A DNA stretch of 61,367 bases, taken from NCBI GenBank assembly GCA_937969495.1, contig CALBVY010000004.1, positions 1 to 61,367 of the forward strand, in the 5' to 3' direction. The translations under genes and the position numbers were made by a program. Shown in pieces: positions 27,527-38,263 of the stretch. The first letter of the stretch is position 1. Each line of letters starts with the position of its first letter. The notes under the pieces were generated by a model that was not told the origin of the DNA, made no database searches, and was given only the letters and a program-made list of their open reading frames with translations. The stretch is from an uncultured Verrucomicrobiales bacterium. Its GTDB lineage: Bacteria; Verrucomicrobiota; Verrucomicrobiia; Verrucomicrobiales; Akkermansiaceae.

Positions 27527-28360
27527 TCACAATGTGTTTAAGAGTTTTTTGAACAGCTCGGCATCCTCTTGCCTCCCCTTTGCTGCAAGTGTGTATTGAA
27601 GCTCCGTGATATAGCGCACTAAGATTAGACCAAGATGCGCAGGTGCATCCACAGCATTTCTTGCCTGTGGGGAAATTTCAGGGTGCGCCTCAATCAGGGC
27701 ATCAATATCAAACCGTCGCCCCCCATGAAAACAATCCACCAGATAACCAACTCCACCGGAATGAATGCGTGCGAGAAAATGCCCCGGATAATTACACCCC
27801 TCAACTTGTGCTCCGAGACGGCGTCCAAGGAGGATGTAGATAAACCCTAGGCTGGTAGGGTTTCCTTCCATAACATCAATCACTCGGCAGAGGTCAAAGT
27901 TTTGTTCCGCATCTGCCTGTCCGTTCACTCCGCAAAAAGGGCCCTTGTCAAAAAGCCAAATTCGCAGCTCATCCGCAGTAGGGGCTATTAGATCCTCACG
28001 CACTTCATCTGCTAGTAAATCTAAACTATCTGAAAGCGAGGGCCTGAGTGTTATCCCGTCATGAAGAAAATCTGAGATCTGCCGAAGAATCGCCTCAAAG
28101 CCCTCCCAATCTTCTTCCAGCGAAGCGGCGCCACCACTAGGCACCAGCCATTCCTCTCTTAAAGTATCCCTGCGCCCCGGTTCTAATAATTTAACCAATC
28201 GTCTTTTATCTGTGCCGGGAAGCTGTACTCCAAGAGCCGCTAGATCCTGACTAATATCTCCGCCAAAGCTAGAAAACTGCTGTTCAATAACAGGCTGAAC
28301 AGCAGGATCATGATCATCTAAAAGGCGGATCAAAAAAGGGAGATCAGCGGCGGACGGCAT
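27527..28360 (-). CDS. SirB1-family (transglutaminase-like) protein
   Basis: A 277-residue protein. The C-terminal half matches the SirB1/transglutaminase-like family: CRVIDVMEGNPTSLGFIYILLGRRLGA, then EGCNYPGHFLARI. In this motif the Cys usually found in active transglutaminases is not obvious, as in most SirB1 proteins. The N-terminal 100 residues are helical, with HEAT-like features. It is encoded just upstream of the hydrolase gene. The family's activity is not established. Confidence 0.8.
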   Translation of the reverse strand: MPSAADLPFLIRLLDDHDPAVQPVIEQQFSSFGGDISQDLAALGVQLPGTDKRRLVKLLEPGRRDTLREEWLVPSGGAASLEEDWEGFEAILRQISDFLHDGITLRPSLSDSLDLLADEVREDLIAPTADELRIWLFDKGPFCGVNGQADAEQNFDLCRVIDVMEGNPTSLGFIYILLGRRLGAQVEGCNYPGHFLARIHSGGVGYLVDCFHGGRRFDIDALIEAHPEISPQARNAVDAPAHLGLILVRYITELQYTLAAKGRQEDAELFKKLLNTL

Positions 28361-28504
28361 AAGAAATAGTTACCCTATATTCCTAGCTACTACCACTGAT
28401 AATTTCCTTTTCGCATGATCTTCATGGTATCTCAGCCAGGGATTCGCCAGATTACATCCTTATCCAAATAGAATGTTGTCAGCCCACTCCACTGATTAAG
28501 GACC

Positions 28505-28537
28505 AAAAAGCCCCACTCACCATTGGCAAGTAGGGCT
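28505..28537 (-). terminator. Terminator of the kdgK transcription unit
   Basis: A 9-bp stem with one mismatch (28509-28517 with 28529-28537) and an 11-base loop is followed on the minus strand by a TTTTT run. It lies 23 bases beyond the stop of the KDG kinase gene. Confidence 0.78.
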
Positions 28538-28559
28538 GATATATAAAAAGTTACGATAA

Positions 28560-29657
28560 TTATCTATCGACACGCGCTGAACCACCGCCAACGAGTTTAT
28601 CCACTTCTTCCTTAGTCACCATGGTGGTATCTCCTGGCGTTGTCATTGCCAAAGCCCCATGGGCAGCGCCATATTCAACCGCCTGTGCTGGATCATTAAA
28701 CTCCATAAATCCGTAAATCAAACCAGAGGCAAAGGAGTCTCCACCACCTACACGGTCAAAAATTTCACAATGCTCGCGGTTTACCGATGGGTAGAACGCA
28801 CCATCATGCCAGCAGAGAGCGCCCCAATCATTATCAGAAGCGGTGTGCACTTCGCGCAGCGTTGTTGCTGTTGCCTTAAAGTTAGGAAACTCAGCGACAG
28901 CTTGTTCGATCATATTCTTAAAGGAATCCAGCTCAAGACCTGTGATGTTCGTCTCGTCCACACCCTCTACCTCAAAACCAAGACAAGCGGTAAAATCTTC
29001 TTCATTACCAATCATGACATCAACATACTTAGCAATCTCACGGTTAACCTCTTGAGCCTTGGCCTGACCACCTATGGACTTCCAGAGTGACGGACGGTAA
29101 TTAAGATCATAGGAAACGATCGTGCCGTATTTCTTAGCAATCTTACAGGCCTCAATGGTCAGCTGGGCATTCCCCTCTGACAAAGCGGCAAAAATACCAC
29201 CCGTGTGAAACCACCGCACACCTAGAGTGCCAAAAATATGTTCAAAATCAAAATCATCGATCGTCAGCTGAGACGCCGCAGTATGACCACGATCAGAAGT
29301 ACCTTTAGCCGCGCGCAAGCCAAAGCCACGCTCGGTGAAGTTCAGACCATTTCTAGCAGACACTCCTAAGCCATCAAAATCAGCCCACTTAATAAACTGG
29401 GTATCCACTCCACCCTGAAGCACAAGATCTTCCAGTAAGCGGCCCACTTCATTATCTACAAATCCAGTTAACACAGCAGCACGCTTGCCAAAACAGCGGC
29501 GTAACCCGCGCGCTACATTATACTCACCACCACCTTCCCACACTTGGAATTGACGGGTGGTACGAACACGTCCATCACCTGGGTCTAGGCGAAGCATAAT
29601 TTCGCCCATGGAGATGATATCATATTGGCAAGATTCAGAAGATTTAATGTCTAGCAT
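28560..29657 (-). CDS. kdgK: 2-dehydro-3-deoxygluconokinase (PfkB family)
   Basis: A 365-residue PfkB-family sugar kinase. The start MGEIMLRLDPG, the substrate loop VWEGGGEYNVARGLRR and the C-terminal signature FDRVGGGDSFASGLIYG (catalytic Asp in GGGDS) fit 2-keto-3-deoxygluconate kinase. This enzyme phosphorylates KDG to KDPG in uronate or alginate breakdown. It follows the hydroxyacid dehydrogenase gene by 33 bases and is followed by a terminator. A neighbouring sugar-acid dehydrogenase supports a hexuronate role, but no KDPG aldolase or lyase is in the window. Ribokinase-type alternatives are less likely. Confidence 0.86.
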   Translation of the reverse strand: MLDIKSSESCQYDIISMGEIMLRLDPGDGRVRTTRQFQVWEGGGEYNVARGLRRCFGKRAAVLTGFVDNEVGRLLEDLVLQGGVDTQFIKWADFDGLGVSARNGLNFTERGFGLRAAKGTSDRGHTAASQLTIDDFDFEHIFGTLGVRWFHTGGIFAALSEGNAQLTIEACKIAKKYGTIVSYDLNYRPSLWKSIGGQAKAQEVNREIAKYVDVMIGNEEDFTACLGFEVEGVDETNITGLELDSFKNMIEQAVAEFPNFKATATTLREVHTASDNDWGALCWHDGAFYPSVNREHCEIFDRVGGGDSFASGLIYGFMEFNDPAQAVEYGAAHGALAMTTPGDTTMVTKEEVDKLVGGGSARVDR

Positions 29658-29690
29658 GGTATTATTTTGTTTGATGGGTAATTTAAAAAG

Positions 29691-30668
29691 TTAGATCACT
29701 CCGTTAGCACAGAGGATGTCATCGGTTTTATCAAAAAAGTTGATCAGGTTGTGTAAGCTACGGTTTGCCTGTCTTTGAACAGACTCGTGAGTGCGTGATG
29801 CGATATGCGCGGTAATGATACAGTTAGGAGCACTTAAGAGCGGGTGGTCAGCAGGTGGCGGCTCTTCATCAAGCACATCAGTGGCAAAGCCGCCTACCTT
29901 CCCTGAAACAAGAGCTGCCGCAATATCTGCCGTATTTACTACTTCTCCACGTGCGCAGTTAACGATCAATGCTCCGTCCTTAAGACGTGAAATTTGCTCT
30001 GCATTAATTAAATCTCGCGTCTCAGGCGTTAGCGCACAATGCAGTGTAATCACATCGGAAGACTCTAAAACCTCTTGAGCGGTATCAACCCGGCGAATGC
30101 TGTGCTCAGCTGCAAATTCTTCATCAAAATAGCAATCAAAGGCAATAACATCCATACCAAATACCCTTGCGCGAATAGCAACTTCTTTACCGATTCTTCC
30201 TAGGCCAATGATGCCGAGTGTTTTTCCCATGATTTCATTACCAACAGGTTTTTTCCAACCTGCCTGCCACTGGCCAGCGGTGACATCACAGGCATTGCTA
30301 TGGATTTTCTTTGCCATAGAAAGCATGAAGCCCAGCGTGTGCTCCGCTACGGTGGTGTGATTAACACCAGGAGTAAAGAGTACGGGGATTTTTTTCTCCG
30401 TTGCGTAATCGGTATCAATTTTATCCAAGCCGATACCGTATTTAGAAATACACTGAAGTCTGGGCAGACTCTTCTCAATCACCTCTTGAGTAATGGCATC
30501 ATCGCCACATAAAAAGGCATCAAAATCTCCCGCTAGCTCAAGCATACGCTCTTCGCTCAAGGGCCCGCGCTCACGCACAAGCTCCCAGTCCTGAGCATTT
30601 AATAAATCCTGATGGCTACCAGGAGTGTCTTGAAAACTAGTTGTTGTTAGAAGGACTCTTTTACTCAT
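29691..30668 (-). CDS. D-isomer-specific 2-hydroxyacid dehydrogenase (SerA-like)
   Basis: A 325-residue NAD-dependent dehydrogenase. The Rossmann motif is GIIGLGRIGKE; catalytic Arg lies in VNCARGEVV, Glu in DVLDEEPP, and His in ITAHIASRT. The start at 30668 was chosen because an upstream in-frame ATG at 30788 would place 40 residues over the groL terminator hairpin. It is close to the phosphoglycerate dehydrogenase subgroup but lacks the C-terminal ACT domain. Its position just upstream of kdgK suggests a glycerate, gluconate or related sugar-acid substrate rather than serine synthesis; this is inference. Confidence 0.85.
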   Translation of the reverse strand: MSKRVLLTTTSFQDTPGSHQDLLNAQDWELVRERGPLSEERMLELAGDFDAFLCGDDAITQEVIEKSLPRLQCISKYGIGLDKIDTDYATEKKIPVLFTPGVNHTTVAEHTLGFMLSMAKKIHSNACDVTAGQWQAGWKKPVGNEIMGKTLGIIGLGRIGKEVAIRARVFGMDVIAFDCYFDEEFAAEHSIRRVDTAQEVLESSDVITLHCALTPETRDLINAEQISRLKDGALIVNCARGEVVNTADIAAALVSGKVGGFATDVLDEEPPPADHPLLSAPNCIITAHIASRTHESVQRQANRSLHNLINFFDKTDDILCANGVI

Positions 30669-30764
30669 AATATTGATTTTAAACGGGGGCAGTGATAATG
30701 GAATCACTCGTAGCTGACCATACAAAAAAAGAAGAGACGTTTGCCAAATTACGTCAAAATAACA

Positions 30765-30805
30765 TACAAAAAAACCCCTGATTACCATAAGGCAATCAAG
30801 GGTTT
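30765..30805 (-). terminator. Terminator of groL
   Basis: A 12-bp stem with one mismatch (30772-30783 with 30794-30805) and a 10-base loop is followed on the minus strand by a T-run. It begins about 68 bases past the groL stop. Confidence 0.88.
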
Positions 30806-30872
30806 GAATATTTTAACTAAGTCACGCTGACATTGATTTAAAATCAACGTCAACTGCGGACTCAGAGATGGA

Positions 30873-32567
<1,695 letters not shown>

Positions 32568-32858
32568 TTAGCTGATAATACCAAGGATATCTGACTCAGA
32601 GAGGATAAGCATATCTTCTCCGTTTACTTTGACGTCTGTACCGCCGTATTTGGAAATAAGAACTTTGTCGCCTGCTTTAACGGCAAACTCGATCGTATTA
32701 CCATCATCGTCCTTACCACCTGTGCCAAGTGATACGACTTCAGCTTCTTGGGGCTTCTCTTGGGCGGTGTCCGGAAGGACAATACCTCCAGCACTGACTT
32801 CTTCAGCTTCGAGGCGCTTCACAAGGACGCGCTGTCCGATGGGTGTAATGTTTGACAT
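32568..32858 (-). CDS. groS: Co-chaperonin GroES
   Basis: A 96-residue GroES, the heptameric lid of GroEL. ITPIGQRVLVKRLEAEE, the mobile loop SAGGIVLPDTAQEKP and the C-terminal EDMLILSESDILGII are all typical and full length. It is first of the groS-groL pair; dnaK ends 134 bases upstream. No CIRCE operator was found before it; instead the gap holds a CTTGCAA motif that is also found upstream of dnaK. Confidence 0.98.
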   Translation of the reverse strand: MSNITPIGQRVLVKRLEAEEVSAGGIVLPDTAQEKPQEAEVVSLGTGGKDDDGNTIEFAVKAGDKVLISKYGGTDVKVNGEDMLILSESDILGIIS

Positions 32859-32907
32859 AATGTTGTTATATTGTGTTGTTTCGTTTTGGTTATTATTGCT
32901 CGCCCAA

Positions 32908-32931
32908 ATTTGTTAGGTAAGGGCTTGCAAG
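32908..32931 (-). promoter_or_regulatory. groS upstream motif pair shared with dnaK
   Basis: On the minus strand CTTGCAA is followed after 9 bases by TAACAAAT, 50-74 bases before the groS start. The same two words occur upstream of dnaK with a 14-base gap. CTTGCAA resembles the -35 of heat-shock (sigma-32-type) promoters, but no CCCCAT-like -10 was recognised, so the assignment is tentative. Confidence 0.35.
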
Positions 32932-32992
32932 AGTTTTTGGATTTTTGCTTCCACGCTAAAGGGACTAGCGAAGAGAGCTATTTTCCAGAAAT

Positions 32993-34915
32993 TTAGTCTT
33001 CTACGACTTCAGCATCGACAACTTTACCTTTTGCCTTCTTAGGCTCAGATGGTTGTTCTTCAGAGTCGCCTGAATCTGGTGCTTGAGTAGCTCCTGCGGC
33101 GGCTCCTTGTGCAGCCTGGGCTGCTTGCGCTAGTTCTTGTAGAGAGGCTTCGAGATCGGATGTTGTCGCTTTGATCTGATCGAGATCGTCAGCCTTAAGA
33201 GCTTCTTTTACCGCCTCTATTTTAGCTTCAATACCTGACTTAATCTCAGCTGGTAGCTGTTCGCCTAGTTCAGAGAGTTGCTTTTCAACTTGGTTCACAA
33301 GGTTCTCGGCGTTGTTCTTGGTCTCCACAGCTTCGGCTCGTTTTTTATCCTCCTCAGCATGCTCTTCGGCATCGCGTTTGGCCTTTTCAATCTCCTCATC
33401 AGAGAGTCCGCTAGAACCTTCAATGGAAATTTTATTTTCCTTACCAGTATTTTTGTCTTTAGCTGATACGTGCAGGATACCATTGGCATCGATGTCAAAG
33501 GTCACTTCAATCTGAGGTGTACCACGTGGTGCTGGCTCAATGTCTCCAAGGTGGAAGTTTCCAAGGATTTTGTTATCTGCAAACATCTTACGCTCACCTT
33601 GGCAGATACGAATATCTACGCCTGGCTGATTATCCGCCGCTGTAGAGAATGTCTGAGACTTCTTCGCAGGGATGGTGGTATTACGCTCGATCATGGGAGT
33701 GGCGATCTGGCCAGCTGTCTCAATGGAGAGTGTTAGTGGTGCAACATCGAGAAGGAGAACGTCTGAAACATCTCCCTGAAGTACACCACCCTGAATACCG
33801 GCACCAATGGCAACTACCTCATCTGGGTTTACACCTTGGTTAGGCTTTTTACCGGCAAGGGCTTCAGCTGTTTCTACTACTTTGGGCATACGGGTCATGC
33901 CCCCTACGAGGACAAGTTCATCAACTTCGCTGGCAGAGACACCTGCTTGCTCAAGACAATCGAGCACGGGCTTCTTCGTGCGCTCAAAGAGATGATCGGT
34001 AAGCTGCTCCAGCTTAGCTCGTGTGAGTGTCTGCTGAATATGCTTAGGACCTGTTTGATCCATGGTGATAAAGGGAAGACTGAGGTCATAGGTCTGGGCT
34101 GATGACAGAGCAATCTTGGCTTTTTCAGCTTCTTCTTTAATACGTTGAAGCGCGTCTGGCTGCTTGCTAAGGTCCATGCCTTCAGCTGTTTTAAACTCAC
34201 CTACGATCCAATCGATCAGGGCATTATCCCAGTCGTCACCACCCAGCTGGGTGTCACCATCTGTGGCTAACACTTCAAATACACCATCATCGATATCGAG
34301 AACGGAAATATCAAAGGTGCCTCCACCAAGATCGTAAACAGCGACTTTTTCCTCTGATTTTTTATCAATACCATAGGCAAGTGCGGCGGCGGTAGGCTCA
34401 TTAATAATACGGCGCACTTTTAATCCTGCGATCTCACCAGCGGCCTTAGTGGCAGAGCGCTGGGAGTCATTGAAGTATGCAGGCACAGTGATGACCGCTT
34501 CGGTAATCGTTTCGCCAAGTTTCGTCTCAGCGTCTGACTTAAGCTTACCAAGTACCATGGCAGCGATTTCCTGCGGAGAATAGGTTTTCTTTTCACCATC
34601 GATTTCTACTTGAATGTGCGCATCGCCATTGTCTGCTGCCACAATATCGTAGGGCACATTTTTATCCGCATCTGTGAGCTCACTGAACTTGCGTCCGATG
34701 TAGCGTTTCGCAGAGAAAATGGTGTTTTTGGGATTAGTAACAGCTTGGCGTTTAGCAGCCTGCCCTACGAGACGCTCACCGGATTTGGTGAATGCTACGA
34801 TGGAGGGTGTAGTGCGTGCGCCTTCTGAGTTTTCAAGAACAGCGGCTTCACTACCGTCCATCACTGCCATGCAGGAGTTAGTTGTTCCGAGGTCAATTCC
34901 TAGTATTTTTGCCAT
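32993..34915 (-). CDS. dnaK: Chaperone DnaK (Hsp70)
   Basis: A 640-residue Hsp70. The phosphate-1 motif [15 protein letters not shown]-type start, [13 protein letters not shown] and [11 protein letters not shown] of the ATPase domain, the [11 protein letters not shown] linker, the substrate-binding domain and the EVVED end are all intact. It precedes groS on the same strand, an order that brings both major chaperone systems together; grpE and dnaJ are not in the window. Unlike its neighbours it has an AAAGGAAA stretch that could serve as a ribosome-binding site. Confidence 0.98.
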   Translation of the reverse strand: MAKILGIDLGTTNSCMAVMDGSEAAVLENSEGARTTPSIVAFTKSGERLVGQAAKRQAVTNPKNTIFSAKRYIGRKFSELTDADKNVPYDIVAADNGDAHIQVEIDGEKKTYSPQEIAAMVLGKLKSDAETKLGETITEAVITVPAYFNDSQRSATKAAGEIAGLKVRRIINEPTAAALAYGIDKKSEEKVAVYDLGGGTFDISVLDIDDGVFEVLATDGDTQLGGDDWDNALIDWIVGEFKTAEGMDLSKQPDALQRIKEEAEKAKIALSSAQTYDLSLPFITMDQTGPKHIQQTLTRAKLEQLTDHLFERTKKPVLDCLEQAGVSASEVDELVLVGGMTRMPKVVETAEALAGKKPNQGVNPDEVVAIGAGIQGGVLQGDVSDVLLLDVAPLTLSIETAGQIATPMIERNTTIPAKKSQTFSTAADNQPGVDIRICQGERKMFADNKILGNFHLGDIEPAPRGTPQIEVTFDIDANGILHVSAKDKNTGKENKISIEGSSGLSDEEIEKAKRDAEEHAEEDKKRAEAVETKNNAENLVNQVEKQLSELGEQLPAEIKSGIEAKIEAVKEALKADDLDQIKATTSDLEASLQELAQAAQAAQGAAAGATQAPDSGDSEEQPSEPKKAKGKVVDAEVVED

Positions 34916-34977
34916 CTTATTGGGTTTCCTTTCAGTTTAGAGTTAGGGTTTGTGTCTGTATAAAAGTGGATGTCAGC

Positions 34978-35006
34978 ATTTGTTATGCTATCACCTTCTT
35001 TGCAAG
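34978..35006 (-). promoter_or_regulatory. dnaK upstream motif pair shared with groS
   Basis: On the minus strand CTTGCAA is followed after 14 bases by TAACAAAT, 63-91 bases before the dnaK start. The first word sits within the near-palindrome TTCTTGCAAAGAA. Both words recur before groS with different spacing, so they may be separate binding sites rather than one -35/-10 pair. Confidence 0.35.
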
Positions 35007-35174
35007 AAATGTGCCACAGGTACGCACTCAGAATTAACATAAACATAATCAGTGACTTACGACCAAATCACTGAGCCACCTTCTCCTACCCAATGCAATA
35101 AAGAGACAAAATGACCTACTCCTCTTCCCTAGAAACGGGTCACTTTGACACAGGGTGACAAATTTACCCTTAAT

Positions 35175-35209
35175 AAAAAAGAGCCACCAGGTAATTCCTG
35201 GTGACTCTT
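35175..35209 (-). terminator. Terminator of the 52-residue lipoprotein gene
   Basis: A 12-bp stem with one mismatch (35181-35192 with 35198-35209) and a 5-base loop is followed on the minus strand by a T-run. It lies 27 bases past the stop of the lipoprotein gene. Confidence 0.88.
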
Positions 35210-35236
35210 TGGAGAAATGAATACCTTTACTGGAGA

Positions 35237-35395
35237 TTACTTGGCGTAATCAACAGATGGTGTCTGCACATTCTGGAATTGTGGCAGTGGGCGTAGCTCT
35301 GGCGGACGCTCTTCACCAGTGCAGCAACCGCATGAAGAAAGGGCGACACTACCGAGAGCGGCAGCAAAGATAGCAAGAATACGAAGTGTTTTCAT
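35237..35395 (-). CDS. Mini-lipoprotein, 52 residues
   Basis: A very small predicted lipoprotein. A basic start (MKTLR), a hydrophobic segment and a lipobox ending ALSSC put the lipidated Cys at about residue 22, leaving a mature peptide of about 31 residues that begins CGCCTGEERPPE. The gene has its own terminator. It is one of three consecutive tiny lipoprotein genes on the minus strand with similar signal peptides but different mature parts. In size it recalls entericidin-like peptides; no homology is claimed. Confidence 0.75.
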   Translation of the reverse strand: MKTLRILAIFAAALGSVALSSCGCCTGEERPPELRPLPQFQNVQTPSVDYAK

Positions 35396-35476
35396 AATAT
35401 GTAGTTTTAGGCAAGGATCGTAGTATGGATCACTTTAGTGAAAGTGGTATCGGAAAAATGTGATGCTAAGGCAAGA

Positions 35477-35518
35477 AAAAAGAAAAGGGGTGAATCTTGA
35501 TTAACAAGAATCACCCCT
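35477..35518 (-). terminator. Terminator of the 36-residue lipoprotein gene
   Basis: A 14-bp stem with one mismatch (35486-35499 with 35505-35518) and a 5-base loop is followed on the minus strand by TTTTCTTTTTT. It lies about 30 bases past the stop of the 36-residue lipoprotein. Confidence 0.88.
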
Positions 35519-35548
35519 GAATATCTTCATTATTTGCAGTGATGCAAA

Positions 35549-35659
35549 TTACTTAATTGATTCTGTAATAACAGGAGCAACAGTAGGCTCTGGCTTAGAA
35601 CCACAAGAAGCGCTGAGGGCAATACCTGCAGCAGCGGCTAAAATAAGTGCAATTTTCAT
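35549..35659 (-). CDS. Mini-lipoprotein, 36 residues
   Basis: The start MKIALILAAAAGIALSASC is a compact signal peptide with a lipobox ending LSASC, Cys at residue 19. The mature part is only 18 residues (GSKPEPTVAPVITESIK after the Cys), Pro-rich and uncharged in the middle. It lies 37 bases after the stop of the 40-residue paralogue with no terminator between, so these two are probably co-transcribed, ending at the hairpin at 35477-35518. Confidence 0.72.
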   Translation of the reverse strand: MKIALILAAAAGIALSASCGSKPEPTVAPVITESIK

Positions 35660-35696
35660 AAATATTTTTATGTTGATTGGATATTAAATAAGCAAC

Positions 35697-35819
35697 TTAC
35701 TTACTAGGTGCTTGGTAGACAGGAGGAGCAGTAGTAGCGGCAGGCTTTGAACAGCAAGATGCGCTCACCATGACTCCACAAGCAGCAGCAGCGATAGCAA
35801 TAATTTTTACAATTTTCAT
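35697..35819 (-). CDS. Mini-lipoprotein, 40 residues
   Basis: The start MKIVKIIAIAAAACGVMVSASC gives a lipobox VSASC with the Cys at residue 22. The mature part is CCSKPAATTAPPVYQAPSK, similar in its SKP and Pro/Thr/Ala content to the 36-residue neighbour, so the two are paralogues. The extra Cys directly after the lipidated one recurs in the 52-residue member (CGCC). It is the first gene of a probable two-gene transcript. Confidence 0.72.
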   Translation of the reverse strand: MKIVKIIAIAAAACGVMVSASCCSKPAATTAPPVYQAPSK

Positions 35820-35992
35820 ATTTCAGGTTTTGTTTTATAGTTTGTTTACTTTCACCCTTTTATCACAAGAGGATTCGGTAGAATAACCAATCTGGTTCCA
35901 CAGTTGGAACGATCGATGAGCAGGACTTTATAATCACACTCAAAGCATGCAAGCGGTAAAATAGAAAATCTCTTCTAACTTACCTTCCCTCC

Positions 35993-37441
35993 TTACCTCT
36001 TCTCGATGACGATCAAGGTGATGTCATCCATCTGAGGCTCTTCACCAGCAAAGGAGACTACAGCCTGCTGAATGGCTTCGACAACAGCTTCTGCACCACT
36101 TGGGGCGGTTTCTTGAAAGACTTCCACAAGTTTGGCTTTCCCAAATTCGTCTTCTTGAGAGTTCACAGCTTCACACACACCATCGGTGTAGAGGAGGAGA
36201 CAATCACCCGATTCCATATGAAGGCTAAGGTCTTTAGTGACACGTTCAAAAACTTCTCCTTCATCAATACCAATAGCTAAGCCTGGCGGCTTGATCGTTT
36301 CCACCTCACCAGTTTTAGAGCGAAACATCATGGGCGCATCATGCCCTGCTCGAGATAAGGTAAGATCCCCTTCTCCATGCTGAAGCACCACATAAGCGAG
36401 GCTCACAAACATATCCTCTCTGACATCAGGAAATAGATGGCGGTTTACGAGAGCTAGCACTCCAGAGGGTGTGTGTGCCGTCTTGGCTACGAGACGCAGA
36501 ACACTACGGCACATCACCATCAGCAGACCCGCGGGCACCCCCTTTCCTGTGACATCGGCAATGACAATACCAGATTGATCATTCCCCAAATCAATATAAT
36601 CAAAATAATCACCACTGATCATGCGGGCCGGGGTATTTTTCCCACAGACACGATAGCCTGGTATGTTAGGCTCGCCTGATGGCAGGAGTACGTGCTGTAC
36701 TTCACTAGCCGTTCTGACCTCATCTTCTAATTTGCGTTTTTCTACGAGCTCCCGATGAATCAAGGCATTCCCCATGGCAAATGCAGACTGCTCCGCAGCG
36801 GAGCAAAAAACTTCAAAATCATTAGCGGTAAATGGTCTTGATTGTCTATCTCGCCTCCTAACAATAGCCACCACTCCGAGATCTCTACCTCCATACTTGA
36901 GTGGCGCAAGCAAGGCGGCTATTTCTTCTTCATAACTGACAAAAGCATCGCGGAAAGCATCATGATCTTTCACATTGGGGAGGAGTAGTGATTCACCAGC
37001 ACTCATGACGGCACCAAGCACCCCCTCATCCACGGATACTTTTGCCAGACGCAGGTGGCTTTCCAATGTCCGTGGGTCATACTTTGCACGATTTTTTATT
37101 TCCACTGGCACTCCGACAAGAGGAGGGCAGTCTGAAGAAATAAACTGAGGCGTTAGACTTTGTTCATCCTCACTTAAGAGGTAAAGAGCTCCCCCATCAG
37201 CACTTAAAACTTTGGTAAAACCCTCTACGATTTCCTTATATAGCTGGCGATGGGAAACATCCTTGCCAATAACTTCACCGAGATGGTGGAGAAAATCAAA
37301 CATCCGTAGCTCTTCACTAAGAATGTCATCTTTTTCTTTTTGAGTTTGCTCTAATCGTCTGCCTGTTTTCCTCAGTGCAATCAAACACACGAGTAATAGA
37401 ACAGCCACCAGCACAACAAGCGCATAAATAGAAATACTCAT
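35993..37441 (-). CDS. GAF-domain PP2C/SpoIIE-type phosphatase (RsbU-like)
   Basis: A 482-residue membrane protein. One N-terminal helix (about 4-24) and a short coiled coil lead to a GAF domain (about 45-215), then a SpoIIE/PP2C phosphatase domain (about 245-482). The phosphatase motifs are SGDYFDYIDL, GIVIADVTGKGVPAGLLM, SRAGHDAPMMF, YTDGVCEA and DDITLIVIE; the metal-binding Asp residues are present. It should dephosphorylate an anti-sigma antagonist of STAS type, and a STAS gene lies directly upstream on the same strand (78-base gap). No partner kinase is visible. Confidence 0.9.
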   Translation of the reverse strand: MSISIYALVVLVAVLLLVCLIALRKTGRRLEQTQKEKDDILSEELRMFDFLHHLGEVIGKDVSHRQLYKEIVEGFTKVLSADGGALYLLSEDEQSLTPQFISSDCPPLVGVPVEIKNRAKYDPRTLESHLRLAKVSVDEGVLGAVMSAGESLLLPNVKDHDAFRDAFVSYEEEIAALLAPLKYGGRDLGVVAIVRRRDRQSRPFTANDFEVFCSAAEQSAFAMGNALIHRELVEKRKLEDEVRTASEVQHVLLPSGEPNIPGYRVCGKNTPARMISGDYFDYIDLGNDQSGIVIADVTGKGVPAGLLMVMCRSVLRLVAKTAHTPSGVLALVNRHLFPDVREDMFVSLAYVVLQHGEGDLTLSRAGHDAPMMFRSKTGEVETIKPPGLAIGIDEGEVFERVTKDLSLHMESGDCLLLYTDGVCEAVNSQEDEFGKAKLVEVFQETAPSGAEAVVEAIQQAVVSFAGEEPQMDDITLIVIEKR

Positions 37442-37519
37442 ACTTAAAGCACAACGGAGGCGATGGTGGTTTCAATGGCAATTCCCCTGAGCTGTTTGTG
37501 ATTGAACAACATGGGCTGA

Positions 37520-38047
37520 CTACTTGCGGTTCGTCTTTTTAGAATTGATATCCGCTTCTAAGAAATCCAGCACCGTGGCAAATTTCTTGGTATTTCTACT
37601 GTCCACCTCACAGAGCTTTTTGTGGGCATCAAGGACATGTGGAGCTTTATCCTGCTTAGCGGCTTGATCACTGCAGGGCTTCATTTCCTTCCGCATTTCT
37701 ATTAGCCTTTCATCCCATGAGCCATCTTCAGGGTCAATTTCCATAAGAGAATCAAGCCCAAGATCTTCAAGAGACTGTCGATTACGCTCGCCGGGGCTGG
37801 CGACTTTAAGCTTGGCATCAGGAATTTTCATCAAACGCATAGCAATACCAGCCATAGTGCCCATAAATGTGGAGTCCATACCACTACATTGCTCAAGATC
37901 GATAACAACATTGTTGAAACCAGACTCGATGTCACTCTCGGCCTGTTCCTTCATGGCAGGGCTGTTCTGAAAAGAACCCTTCCCCTCACAGCGAATCCAT
38001 GAGAATTGACCTTCGCGGCATGCTAAAATGGAGGATTCTGTGCTCAC
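37520..38047 (-). CDS. STAS-domain protein (anti-sigma-factor antagonist-like)
   Basis: A 175-residue protein starting with GTG. A STAS domain covers about 1-105: NVVIDLEQCSGMDSTFMGTMAGIAM has the helix-start Ser (DST) that is phosphorylated in SpoIIAA/RsbV proteins. A Lys/Asp-rich C-terminal extension of about 60 residues follows. With the adjacent PP2C phosphatase it forms two of the three parts of a partner-switching module; the serine kinase is absent here. Confidence 0.85.
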   Translation of the reverse strand: MSTESSILACREGQFSWIRCEGKGSFQNSPAMKEQAESDIESGFNNVVIDLEQCSGMDSTFMGTMAGIAMRLMKIPDAKLKVASPGERNRQSLEDLGLDSLMEIDPEDGSWDERLIEMRKEMKPCSDQAAKQDKAPHVLDAHKKLCEVDSRNTKKFATVLDFLEADINSKKTNRK

Positions 38048-38263
38048 TCTAATACAGAGACTTTTTTCATAAGATCGTGCTTATGAAGATACGCTCAGGA
38101 GCCTCGCAGGTCAATCAAACAGAGAACTTATTTTCACCTTTCATGCGGCTCTTTTGAAACGAGCGATTAAATAATCGTTCTATCCAGCATCACCTGTGAG
38201 AAAATCGCATTTTTCCATGATTTGGTATTTTGTTTTTCATCATTCGGTTCTTAAATCAGGGCT

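Larger units (their letters stand above)
34916..35236. other. dnaK upstream region, no gene seen
   Basis: About 320 bases between dnaK and the first mini-lipoprotein. They hold the dnaK leader with the CTTGCAA/TAACAAAT motif and, at the far end, a terminator for the lipoprotein gene. No CIRCE (TTAGCACTC-N9-GAGTGCTAA) and no further coding frame was seen. Confidence 0.5.

Noticed and set aside
30669-30788. N-terminal extension of the 2-hydroxyacid dehydrogenase
   Set aside because: It would add 40 hydrophobic residues absent from the family and overlap the groL terminator.
32859-32992. CIRCE operator before groS
   Set aside because: No TTAGCACTC or its inverted partner is present here or before dnaK.
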